Of a stretch of DNA of 64,000 nucleotides, positions 8,251-15,671 are shown one piece after another. The notes under the pieces are model-generated. The model was not told the origin of the DNA and did not search any database. It was given only the letters and a program-made list of their open reading frames with translations. Numbering within the stretch: the stretch's first letter is position 1; every line of letters begins with the position of its first letter. The position numbers and the translations under genes were made by a program. The stretch is from DASVTU01 sp036387415 (GTDB lineage: Bacteria > Acidobacteriota > Blastocatellia > Pyrinomonadales > Pyrinomonadaceae), in the NCBI GenBank assembly GCA_036387415.1, contig DASVTU010000039.1, positions 868,001 to 932,000 of the forward strand, read 5' to 3'.

Positions 8251-10377
8251 ATGAGTGCGTCAACCCAAGCCTCTGACCTGAACGAAAACTCTGCCGACGG
8301 TCGTCAAAATTCCGTCAACGCGTCGCTCGACAAGCTCTGCATCAACACGATTCGCACGCTCGCGCTCGACGCCGTGCAGAAGGCCGAGTCGGGTCATCCC
8401 GGCCTGCCGCTCGGCGCGGCACCGATGGCCTACGTGCTCTGGACGCGTTTTCTGCGCCACAATCCCGCCAATCCGCGTTGGCGCGGGCGCGACCGTTTTC
8501 TCCTCTCCGCAGGCCACGGCTCGATGCTGCTCTACGCCCTGCTGCACCTGACGGGCTACGACTTGCCCATCGAAGAACTGATGAATTTCCGACAGTGGGG
8601 TTCAAAGACGGCGGGGCATCCCGAAAACATTTTGACGGCGGGCGTAGAAATCACGACGGGGCCGCTCGGACAAGGGTTCGCCAACGGCGTCGGTCTCGCC
8701 ATCGGCGCGGCGCATCTCGGCGCGCGTTTCAATCGTCCCGGCTTCCCGCTCATCGACTCCTACGTCTACAACATCGTTTCCGACGGCGACTTGATGGAAG
8801 GCGTCGCTTCCGAAGCCGCCTCGCTCGCAGGCCATCTCAAACTCGGCAACCTCATCTACTTCTACGACGACAATCAAGTGACCATCGAAGGCGCAACTTC
8901 GCTCGCCTTCAGCGAGGACGTTCCCAAACGCTTCGAGGCTTACGGTTGGCATACCATCACCGTCGAAGACGGCAACGACACCGAAGCGATTGACCGCGCG
9001 ATACGCGCAGCACAGAACGAACGCGAACGCCCCTCGCTCATCTCGGTCAAGACCATCATCGGCTTCGGTATGCCGACGCAGGGCACGCGCAAAGCGCACT
9101 CCGACGCGCCCGGCGAAGAGGCCGTCCGCGCTGCAAAACGCGCGCTCGACTGGCCGGAGGACAAAACCTTTTACGTGCCCGATGAAGTCCGCGAACATTT
9201 TCGTCAGGCCGTCGAACGCGGCGCGCAGTGGGAGGAGGAGTGGAACGGTCTCGTCCAACGTTACGGCGAACAGCACGAAGAACTGGGACAGGCGTGGCGC
9301 ACGACGATGAGCGGCGAACTCCCCGAAGGTTGGGAAGCGGCGTTGCCGTCGTTTGAAGGCGCGAAGCCGATGGCGACGCGACAGGCTTCCGGCGAAGTCA
9401 TCAACGCGCTCGCTTCCACTCTACCGATGCTCATCGGCGGTTCCGCCGACCTCGGTCCCTCCAACAATACCGACATCAAGGAGAGCGGGAGTTTTCAGCA
9501 TGGTTCCTACGATGGACGGATTCTTCATTTCGGCGTCCGCGAACACGCGATGGGAGCCATCCTGACGGGCATGAGTCTTAACGGCGGATTGATTCCCTTC
9601 GGCGGCACGTTCATGACCTTCTCCGATTACATGAAGCCCTCGATTCGTCTCGCCGCGCTCTCGGAAGTGCAGGTCGTCTACGTCTTCACGCACGACTCCA
9701 TCGGACTCGGTGAAGACGGCCCGACGCATCAACCCATCGAACAACTCGCGGGACTCCGCGCCATCCCGCACCTCTACGTCATACGCCCTGCGGACGCGCA
9801 TGAGACGCGCGAAGCGTGGCGCATCGCCATCCTCCGTCGCGAAGCCCCGACCGCGCTCGCGCTCACGCGCCAGAAAGTTCCCGTCATCCAACGTGGCGAC
9901 GGCGCACACGCCTCCGCCGAAGGCACACAACGCGGCGCATACATCCTCGCTGAGGCGACCTCGACGGGCGCACGCTCCGTCGCCTCTCATGCTTCGCCCG
10001 ATTCCGTCGAGGACGAAACCGCGCCGCCCGAACTCATCATCATCGCTACGGGTTCCGAAGTTGCGCTTGCGCTCGAAGCGCGCGAGACGCTGCAAAAGGA
10101 GGGCATCCCCGTGCGCGTCGTTTCGATGCCCTGTTGGGAGTTGTTCGACGTGCAGGACGAGGACTATCGCCACGCGGTCTTGCCGCCGGAGACGAAGGCG
10201 CGGCTCGCTGTGGAAGCGGGCGTCGGGTTAGGCTGGACGAAATACACGGGCAGCGACGGCGACTGCGTGTGCATCGACCGTTTCGGCGCATCCGCGCCCG
10301 GCGAGACGGTCTTGCGCGAACTCGGCTTCAACGTCGAAAACGTCGTCGCACGCGCACGTGCGTTGTTGAAGCGTTAG
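8251..10377 (+). CDS. tkt: Transketolase
   Basis: Thiamine-diphosphate enzyme that moves two-carbon units between sugar phosphates in the non-oxidative pentose phosphate pathway. Seen: N-terminal AESGHPGLPLGAAPMAYVLW, LSAGHGSMLLYALLHLTGYDL, the ThDP/Mg motif SDGDLMEGVASEAASLAGHL ending in the DNQVTIEG asparagine, the pyrimidine domain with GGSADLGPSNNT, FGVREHAMGAI (catalytic Glu) and GLGEDGPTHQPIEQLAGLRA, and the C-terminal domain. 708 residues, slightly long; an extra segment near 560-590 (STGARSVASHASPDSVEDE) is a likely surface loop. AAGGA at 8236-8240 serves as ribosome binding site. Co-transcribed with the kinase upstream. Confidence 0.97.
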   Translation: MSASTQASDLNENSADGRQNSVNASLDKLCINTIRTLALDAVQKAESGHPGLPLGAAPMAYVLWTRFLRHNPANPRWRGRDRFLLSAGHGSMLLYALLHLTGYDLPIEELMNFRQWGSKTAGHPENILTAGVEITTGPLGQGFANGVGLAIGAAHLGARFNRPGFPLIDSYVYNIVSDGDLMEGVASEAASLAGHLKLGNLIYFYDDNQVTIEGATSLAFSEDVPKRFEAYGWHTITVEDGNDTEAIDRAIRAAQNERERPSLISVKTIIGFGMPTQGTRKAHSDAPGEEAVRAAKRALDWPEDKTFYVPDEVREHFRQAVERGAQWEEEWNGLVQRYGEQHEELGQAWRTTMSGELPEGWEAALPSFEGAKPMATRQASGEVINALASTLPMLIGGSADLGPSNNTDIKESGSFQHGSYDGRILHFGVREHAMGAILTGMSLNGGLIPFGGTFMTFSDYMKPSIRLAALSEVQVVYVFTHDSIGLGEDGPTHQPIEQLAGLRAIPHLYVIRPADAHETREAWRIAILRREAPTALALTRQKVPVIQRGDGAHASAEGTQRGAYILAEATSTGARSVASHASPDSVEDETAPPELIIIATGSEVALALEARETLQKEGIPVRVVSMPCWELFDVQDEDYRHAVLPPETKARLAVEAGVGLGWTKYTGSDGDCVCIDRFGASAPGETVLRELGFNVENVVARARALLKR

Positions 10378-10438
10378 CCTTTAATCGTCAACTCCGCAAG
10401 CGACGAAGTTGCAAACCACAAACAGGACAGGGACGACC

Positions 10439-11065
10439 ATGACTGAACACGAACGAGACGACGACGCCGCCGACGCACCTACCGCAGACGCGCCGAACCC
10501 GACCAAAGCCCAACTTCAACGGCAGATGGAGGAGGCGCGCGAGTCCATCAGCGAAACGGTTTCGGAGATTAAAGAGACGGTGGCGAATCAGTACGACGAG
10601 GTTAAGGAAAAAATCGAGACGGTCAAGGAGAGCGTCAGCGAGGTGTTGGATTGGCGCGAGCAGTTCATCAAAAATCCGATTGCATGGGGCGCGGGCGCGG
10701 TCTCGGTCGGCATCCTTATCGGCATCGGAATTAGTCGCACGGTCGAGCACGCGCCGTCGTCGCGCGTGCGCGGTCGCGGCAAATCGGAAGGCTTCGCCAT
10801 CGCAGATTTACTCTTGGAAAAACTCTCCGGCATCGGCGACGCCGTTTTGCCGACCATCAGCGGGAGTCTCAAAGAGATGTTCGGCGTTGACCTCGCAGAC
10901 TATCTACACCAAACGCCCGAACCGAAAAAACTACCCGCCCGCAGAAAATCCAGCGCCAAAAAAACCACCGCACAGAAAAGCACCACCAAGCGACGCTCCA
11001 ACGCAACCAAAAAGACGAGCGTCAAACGACAGGGCACGAAACAAAAGAGCAGCCCCGCCGATTGA
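10439..11065 (+). CDS. Single-pass membrane protein with amphipathic N-terminus and Lys-rich H1-like tail
   Basis: No family recognised with certainty. Seen from the ATG at 10439: an acidic start, then a long charged helix (RQMEEARESISETVSEIKETV, then VKEKIETVKESVSEVLDW) resembling YtxH/DUF3618-type membrane-surface helices, a transmembrane segment WGAGAVSVGILIGIGISRTV at roughly residues 81-100, a middle region (IADLLLEKLSGIGDAVLP), and a C-terminal 45-residue tail of Lys/Ser/Thr/Arg (KKTTAQKSTTKRR) like histone-H1-type tails. A nucleic-acid or acidic-polymer contact by the tail is inferred. An upstream in-frame TTG at 10409 is less likely than the ATG (GGACAGGGA precedes it). Confidence 0.6.
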   Translation: MTEHERDDDAADAPTADAPNPTKAQLQRQMEEARESISETVSEIKETVANQYDEVKEKIETVKESVSEVLDWREQFIKNPIAWGAGAVSVGILIGIGISRTVEHAPSSRVRGRGKSEGFAIADLLLEKLSGIGDAVLPTISGSLKEMFGVDLADYLHQTPEPKKLPARRKSSAKKTTAQKSTTKRRSNATKKTSVKRQGTKQKSSPAD

Positions 11066-11133
11066 AGCAGCGATTCTTCGCAACGATTCCTCTTAGGAGA
11101 ACAAGACATTCCACGCGCCGCACGACCGCAGCA

Positions 11134-12156
11134 TCAGAAAACCAGTCGGAGCGCGCCGGGCATCACGCGAAACTCCGCGGGCGTGTAGCCGCGCATGTCG
11201 CCGTCGGCTTCGACGGCGAGCGTCGCTCCCGTCTCTACCGTTTCGACGCGGACACGTGTGCCGCTGGTGAAGATGATTTTCGGATTGGCGACGTGGCCGC
11301 CGCGATGTATGCGCGCGAGTTCGCGCATGACCCCTCCGCGCGAGACGCCACACGCCGCGAGAACCTCAAGGCGTCCGTCGTCAACACGCGCCGACGGAGC
11401 GAACTTCATGCCACCGCCCGCGTAAGCGCCATTGGCGACGGCGATTAAATTGGTCGCGCATTCCACCAATTCCGCGTCGTCAACCGCGACGCGCACCTCT
11501 CGATTGCGCCACGCGGCGAGCGCGCCCACCGCCGCCAATGCGAAACGCGCTTCGCCGCCGAGACGACGCCACGCGCCCGCCTGACGAGACACACGCGTCA
11601 CCACGTCGGCGCTAAAACCCACGGTCGCCGAATTGAGACAGACGAATCTACGCGCACCACTACCATCAATCTCATTCACAGTTGCCAGTATCGTGTCGGC
11701 AAGTCGAGTCCTCTTCGCGTCCACAGGTTGCTTGTGATATTCGATGAAACGTCGGAGCCAATTTTCCAGAGGGACGCGTCTGCCCTGCTCCAACCCGCGC
11801 GCAAAATCGTCGCCCGTTCCCGCAGGCAAGACCGCCAACACAGCCGACGCATTAACCGGACGCGGCATGCCGCCAGCGTCGTCGCTGTTGTCCCGATTCG
11901 TCCCCACCGGACACTCGAAGAATCCGCGTGCCACTTCGCTGAGCGTCCCGTCGCCGCCCACCGCCGCCACCGTTTGATAGCCTTCGCGCAGCGCAAGGCG
12001 CACGCGCTTCTCGGCCTCGCCCGCCGCCACGCTCTCATACGCATCGAAACGGACACCGCTCTCCGCGAGTGCGTTCTTGATAAGAGGCCACGCGCGGCGC
12101 GCACGCGCAGCAACATAATTAACGACGACGAGCGTCTGTCCAGACGTTTGTTGCAC
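11134..12156 (-). CDS. Diacylglycerol/lipid kinase family protein
   Basis: DAGK-catalytic-domain protein, expected to phosphorylate a lipid at the inner membrane face. Seen: VVVNYVAARARRAWPLI at the start (usual form N-P-x-A-G-x-G; here NYVAARAR, so the loop is unusual), then AVGGDGTLSEVARG, the nucleotide signature, LPAGTGDDFARGL (usually GTGNDFA), and the C-terminal beta-sandwich with NGAYAGGGMKFAPSARVDDGRLEV. 340 residues, normal. Substrate (diacylglycerol, sphingoid base or undecaprenol) is not predictable. Divergent from the quinone oxidoreductase gene; the gap 12157-12325 has no repeat element and probably holds both promoters. Confidence 0.88.
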   Translation of the reverse strand: MQQTSGQTLVVVNYVAARARRAWPLIKNALAESGVRFDAYESVAAGEAEKRVRLALREGYQTVAAVGGDGTLSEVARGFFECPVGTNRDNSDDAGGMPRPVNASAVLAVLPAGTGDDFARGLEQGRRVPLENWLRRFIEYHKQPVDAKRTRLADTILATVNEIDGSGARRFVCLNSATVGFSADVVTRVSRQAGAWRRLGGEARFALAAVGALAAWRNREVRVAVDDAELVECATNLIAVANGAYAGGGMKFAPSARVDDGRLEVLAACGVSRGGVMRELARIHRGGHVANPKIIFTSGTRVRVETVETGATLAVEADGDMRGYTPAEFRVMPGALRLVF

Positions 12157-12325
12157 GCCGCAACTTTATCACAAGGAATTTCTTATGCGACTCATCATGT
12201 TGGCATGTCTGCGTAATCGTGTCTCGCGTTCTAGTGCTGATGAGATTCATTCTGTGTAGAGTAGAATTCTGTGATTGAGAATCGAGACGTCGAGTTTGAG
12301 ATTGAAGACGCGAGGTTAAAGAGGG

Positions 12326-13324
12326 ATGCGTGCGGTCAAGATTGTTTCACATGGTGGTTTGGAGGCATTGGAAGTGGCGGAAGTCGAACGCCCGCGCGCA
12401 TCAGGCGAACGCGTGTTGGTGCGCGTTCACGCGGCTTCGCTCAATCGTGCCGACGTTCTACAACGACGCGGGCATTATCCTGCGCCGACGGGTGTGCCTG
12501 CCGACATTCCGGGTTTGGAATTTGCGGGCGAGGTGGCGGAATTGGGTGAGGAGGTGCATCGCTGGCGTGTGGGGCAGCGTGTGTTTGGCATTACGGGCGG
12601 CGGCGCGCAGGCCGAATACGTCGCCGTGCCGGAGAGCGTGCTCGCGGAGATACCGGAGAATCTCGACTACCGCGAAGCCGCCGCCGTGCCCGAAGTTTTC
12701 ATCACAGCGCACGACGCGCTCATGACGCAGGGCGGACTCGGTTTGGGCGAGAGCGTGCTCGTTCACGCGGTGGGTTCGGGCGTCGGGACGGCGGCGATTC
12801 AACTGGCACGCGCGGCGGGCGCGGTTGGTATCTACGGCACGGCACGCACGGCGGATAAACTAGAGCGCGCACGCGCCTTCGGTCTCGACGCGTCGGTCGT
12901 CGTGGGCGACGATTTGAAAGTGTTGACCGATGCGGTTAAAGAATGGACGAAGGGTGCGGGCGTCGATTGCATACTCGATTTGGTTGGCGCTTCGTATCTC
13001 GCGGCGAATCTGGATGCGCTGGCGTTGCGCGGGCGTCTGTTGCTGGTCGGCACGGTGGGAGGGGCGAGCGCGCCGCTCGATTATGGACGCGTGATGAGTA
13101 AACGTCTGCGGATTACGGGGACAGTTTTGCGTTCGCGTTCGACGGATGAAAAGGCGTCGGCGGTCAAACGTTTCGCCGCGCAGGTCGTGCCACTTCTATC
13201 GCGCGGGGTGGTGCGTCCAGTTATCGACAGCATGTTTGCTCTAGACGAAATCCGCGCCGCACACCAACGTCTCGAATCCAACGCGACGTTTGGCAAAGTC
13301 GTGCTTTCAGTCAGTGGCGAATAG
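12326..13324 (+). CDS. NAD(P)H:quinone oxidoreductase, zeta-crystallin/PIG3 type
   Basis: Zinc-free medium-chain dehydrogenase that reduces quinones with NADPH. Seen: N-terminal GroES-like domain with AASLNRADVLQRRGHYPAPTGVP, the substrate-domain signature, PGLEFAGEVAELG, then a Rossmann fold starting HAVGSGVGTAAIQLARAAGA and a C-terminal DEIRAAHQRLESNATFGKVVL. The NRADVLQR and PAPxG features are typical of the PIG3 subfamily. 332 residues. An AGAGGG ribosome binding site sits directly before the ATG. Confidence 0.92.
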   Translation: MRAVKIVSHGGLEALEVAEVERPRASGERVLVRVHAASLNRADVLQRRGHYPAPTGVPADIPGLEFAGEVAELGEEVHRWRVGQRVFGITGGGAQAEYVAVPESVLAEIPENLDYREAAAVPEVFITAHDALMTQGGLGLGESVLVHAVGSGVGTAAIQLARAAGAVGIYGTARTADKLERARAFGLDASVVVGDDLKVLTDAVKEWTKGAGVDCILDLVGASYLAANLDALALRGRLLLVGTVGGASAPLDYGRVMSKRLRITGTVLRSRSTDEKASAVKRFAAQVVPLLSRGVVRPVIDSMFALDEIRAAHQRLESNATFGKVVLSVSGE

Positions 13325-13331
13325 TAATTGT

Positions 13332-13420
13332 CGGTCAAAGGTCAAAGGTCAATCGCGGATGGATAAAAGCAGTTTCTATCACGATTTACCATTGACCATT
13401 GACTATCGACCATTGACCGT
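13332..13420. repeat. Period-7 inverted repeat element (GGTCAAW family)
   Basis: Left arm 13332-13354 contains three GGTCAAA/GGTCAAT words in exact 7-nt register; right arm 13386-13420 contains four TTGACCA-like words. The arms pair through GGTCAATGGT-like sequence. The element lies between two co-directional genes. Confidence 0.8.
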
Positions 13421-13531
13421 TTTTGTCGCGGCTTGCGCGGCGGTGTTGAATGTAAGAGAATGATAACTAATCCGAAAAAGGCTTGTGCCTTTCCTGTCAT
13501 AATGGTTTGAAATTTGTAGGAGAACAACATA

Positions 13532-14263
13532 GTGAGAGCGGAATTGGAACAGTTAATCGCTTTACAAAATACTGACACAAAAATACGTCTACTACAGGCC
13601 GAACTAGATGCCATCCCACAAAGGCGCGCCGACATCGAAAAAGAATTCGATCAGCGCGCCTTTGAATTTAAGGCCATCGAAACGCGCCGCGACGAAGCCC
13701 GTACCAAGCGTCTCCAACTCGACAACGAACTCGCCGAGACGCGCACCAAAGCCGAAAAAGCCGAACGCGATTTGATGTCGTCTACCAACGCCAAAGCCTA
13801 CGAAGCCGCGATACGCGAAGTGGATTCGGCCAAAAAACATATCTCGCAATTGGAGACGCAGATTCTCGAATTGATGGAAGCGGCGGAACAGGCCGAAAAC
13901 GAAATCCGCCAACACGAACCCGAAATCGCCAAAATGCGCGCCGAGATGGAAGAAAAACTCCGCGACTTCGAGCAGCAGACCCGCGCCCAAAACGACGAAC
14001 TGACGGCGCTTCGTGCCGAGCGCGAACGTCTGGGAGCTACTCTGCCTAAGCCCATGAGCAGCCTCTACAACCGCATCAGCACGCGCATCCGAGACGGCAT
14101 CGCCGTCGCCGAGGCACGCAACAATTCCTGCACCGCCTGTTTCATGACCTTGCGCCCGCAGGTCATGTCGGAGATACGTCGCGGCGACGAAATCATCATC
14201 TGCGACAATTGCAGCCGCATCCTCTACTACGTGCCCGCCGAACAGGCACACAAAGCCTACTGA
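13532..14263 (+). CDS. C4-type zinc-ribbon coiled-coil protein (zf-RING_7 / CdsZ-like)
   Basis: Residues 1-180 form a long charged coiled coil starting LEQLIALQNTDTKIRLLQAELDAIP, characteristic of this family; the C-terminal ribbon has CTACFMTLRPQ and ICDNCSRILYY, giving four cysteine zinc ligands. 243 residues, normal. Members are widespread cytoplasmic proteins of poorly defined role, often near nif3-like or RNase-H-like genes, which are not seen here. The start is GTG at 13532 with AGGAG at 13518-13522. Confidence 0.9.
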   Translation: MRAELEQLIALQNTDTKIRLLQAELDAIPQRRADIEKEFDQRAFEFKAIETRRDEARTKRLQLDNELAETRTKAEKAERDLMSSTNAKAYEAAIREVDSAKKHISQLETQILELMEAAEQAENEIRQHEPEIAKMRAEMEEKLRDFEQQTRAQNDELTALRAERERLGATLPKPMSSLYNRISTRIRDGIAVAEARNNSCTACFMTLRPQVMSEIRRGDEIIICDNCSRILYYVPAEQAHKAY

Positions 14264-14376
14264 AAAGGGCAAAGGCTAAAAGGCAAAGTGGCGAAGGACA
14301 CACGCGGTCTTTCGTCACTTTTGCTTTTTACCTTTTTACTTTCGCCCTTCACTTTTACTTTCGCCCTTTGCTTTTT
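14263..14376. repeat. Period-7 inverted repeat element (GGCAAAA family)
   Basis: Left arm 14263-14297 (AAAGGGCAAAGGC-like words), right arm 14310-14376 (CTTTTGC, CTTTTTA, CTTTCGC words). The right arm is about twice as long as the left and holds two blocks of the word. It begins at the stop of the zinc-ribbon gene. Confidence 0.75.
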
Positions 14377-14486
14377 CGTCGTGGCGGCTCTTATGCTCTG
14401 AATCTGCATCAAACATTTTCGCGGCGACGGCATCGCACTTCGATGCACGGTTTTCTCGAAGCGACGTTCAAGGGGGTTTGGAAGGG

Positions 14487-15590
14487 ATGAGCGCAAACGT
14501 TGGAGTAGAAGCGAAACAGAACGGCAGCAACGCCGTCGCGGCAAGTACGGTTGCTGGCGTCGCCGCACCTCCCGCGGGCATCAGCGCGGTGACGCGCGGC
14601 GTGCGCGCTCGTTGGTGGCGTCGTCGCGGCACGAAGCGGAGCGGCTTTCGTTATGAGACGACGGACGGGACGCCCATCCGAGACGAGGCGGAACTCGAAC
14701 GCATCAAGTCGCTCGTTATTCCTCCGGCGTGGCGAGAGGTACGCATCTCGCCTTCGGCGCGTAGCAGCCTGCAAGCCATCGGCATCGACGCGTCGGGGCG
14801 CGTGCAGCGCATCTATCACCCGTCGTTCGCCGCGCGACAGCAGCGTCGCAAGTATGAAAAGATTGAACGCTTCGGTGAGGCGCTCGCCAAACTAAGGAAG
14901 AAGACCAACGAAGACATCGCGCTCGAAGGGCTGCCGCGTGAACGCGTGCTGGCCGTCATCATTCGTCTCATCAACGACCTTTACTTTCGCGTCGGCTCCG
15001 AGGAGAGCGTCAAACGTTACCGCACTTACGGCGTGACGACGCTCCGCAATCGTCATCTCGAAATCAAACGCGGCGGCCAACTCGTCTTCACCTTCGTCGG
15101 CAAGCATCACATCCGACACCGACGCATCATCGTCGATGAGGAACTCGCCGGACTCATGCGCGACATTCAAAAACTCGGCGGCTCCAAACTCTTTCATTAC
15201 CTCGACGCCGATGGCCGTCCGCGACCCGTCACGCCGCGCGACGTAAACGACTACATCAAAGCCGCCACCTCGTCTGAATTCTCCGCCAAAGATTTTCGCA
15301 CATGGGGCGGCACGCTGCTCGCCGCCATCGAACTCGCGGAGTTTGGTCGCGCCGAAGACGACAGACAGAAGACGCGCAACATCGTCCGCGCCGTCCAGAA
15401 CGTCGCCGAGCGTCTCGGCAACACCCCGACCGTCTGCCGCAACTGTTACATCCATCCCAAAGTCATCGGGCGCTACCAGCAAGGCACCACGCTTGAAGAG
15501 TTTCGCCCACGCCGCCAGCGTCTCATACGCCGTCAGCAACCCGAATACGAAGTTGAAGAAATCGCCCTGTTGAATATGCTCAGGTCGTAA
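14487..15590 (+). CDS. DNA topoisomerase IB (poxvirus-type)
   Basis: Relaxes supercoils by a transient 3'-phosphotyrosyl bond. Seen: N-terminal RIKSLVIPPAWREVRISPS, the core LYFRVGSEESVKRYRTYGVTTLRNRHLEI (first catalytic Arg in the TTLRNRH stretch), FVGKHHIRHRR (catalytic Lys), KDFRTWGGT (second Arg) and the C-terminal NCYIHPKVIGRY containing the nucleophilic Tyr. The poorly conserved leader (first 45 residues) is Ala/Gly-rich. Start ATG at 14487; an in-frame TTG lies 9 nt upstream. About 367 residues. The next gene is convergent. Confidence 0.95.
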   Translation: MSANVGVEAKQNGSNAVAASTVAGVAAPPAGISAVTRGVRARWWRRRGTKRSGFRYETTDGTPIRDEAELERIKSLVIPPAWREVRISPSARSSLQAIGIDASGRVQRIYHPSFAARQQRRKYEKIERFGEALAKLRKKTNEDIALEGLPRERVLAVIIRLINDLYFRVGSEESVKRYRTYGVTTLRNRHLEIKRGGQLVFTFVGKHHIRHRRIIVDEELAGLMRDIQKLGGSKLFHYLDADGRPRPVTPRDVNDYIKAATSSEFSAKDFRTWGGTLLAAIELAEFGRAEDDRQKTRNIVRAVQNVAERLGNTPTVCRNCYIHPKVIGRYQQGTTLEEFRPRRQRLIRRQQPEYEVEEIALLNMLRS

Positions 15591-15667
15591 ATAGTGAATG
15601 GTCAATGGTTAATGGTGAATAGAAGGAATTGCTTTTCTCCATTCATCGTTGAGCATTCACTATTTAC
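15587..15667. repeat. Period-7 inverted repeat element (AATGGTC family)
   Basis: Left arm 15587-15622 has AATGGTC, AATGGTT, AATGGTG in perfect 7-nt register flanked by GTAAATAGTGA; right arm 15638-15667 ends with the exact reverse complement of that flank. Sits between convergent genes and includes the topoisomerase stop. Good candidate bidirectional terminator. Confidence 0.8.
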
Positions 15668-15671
15668 CTCC

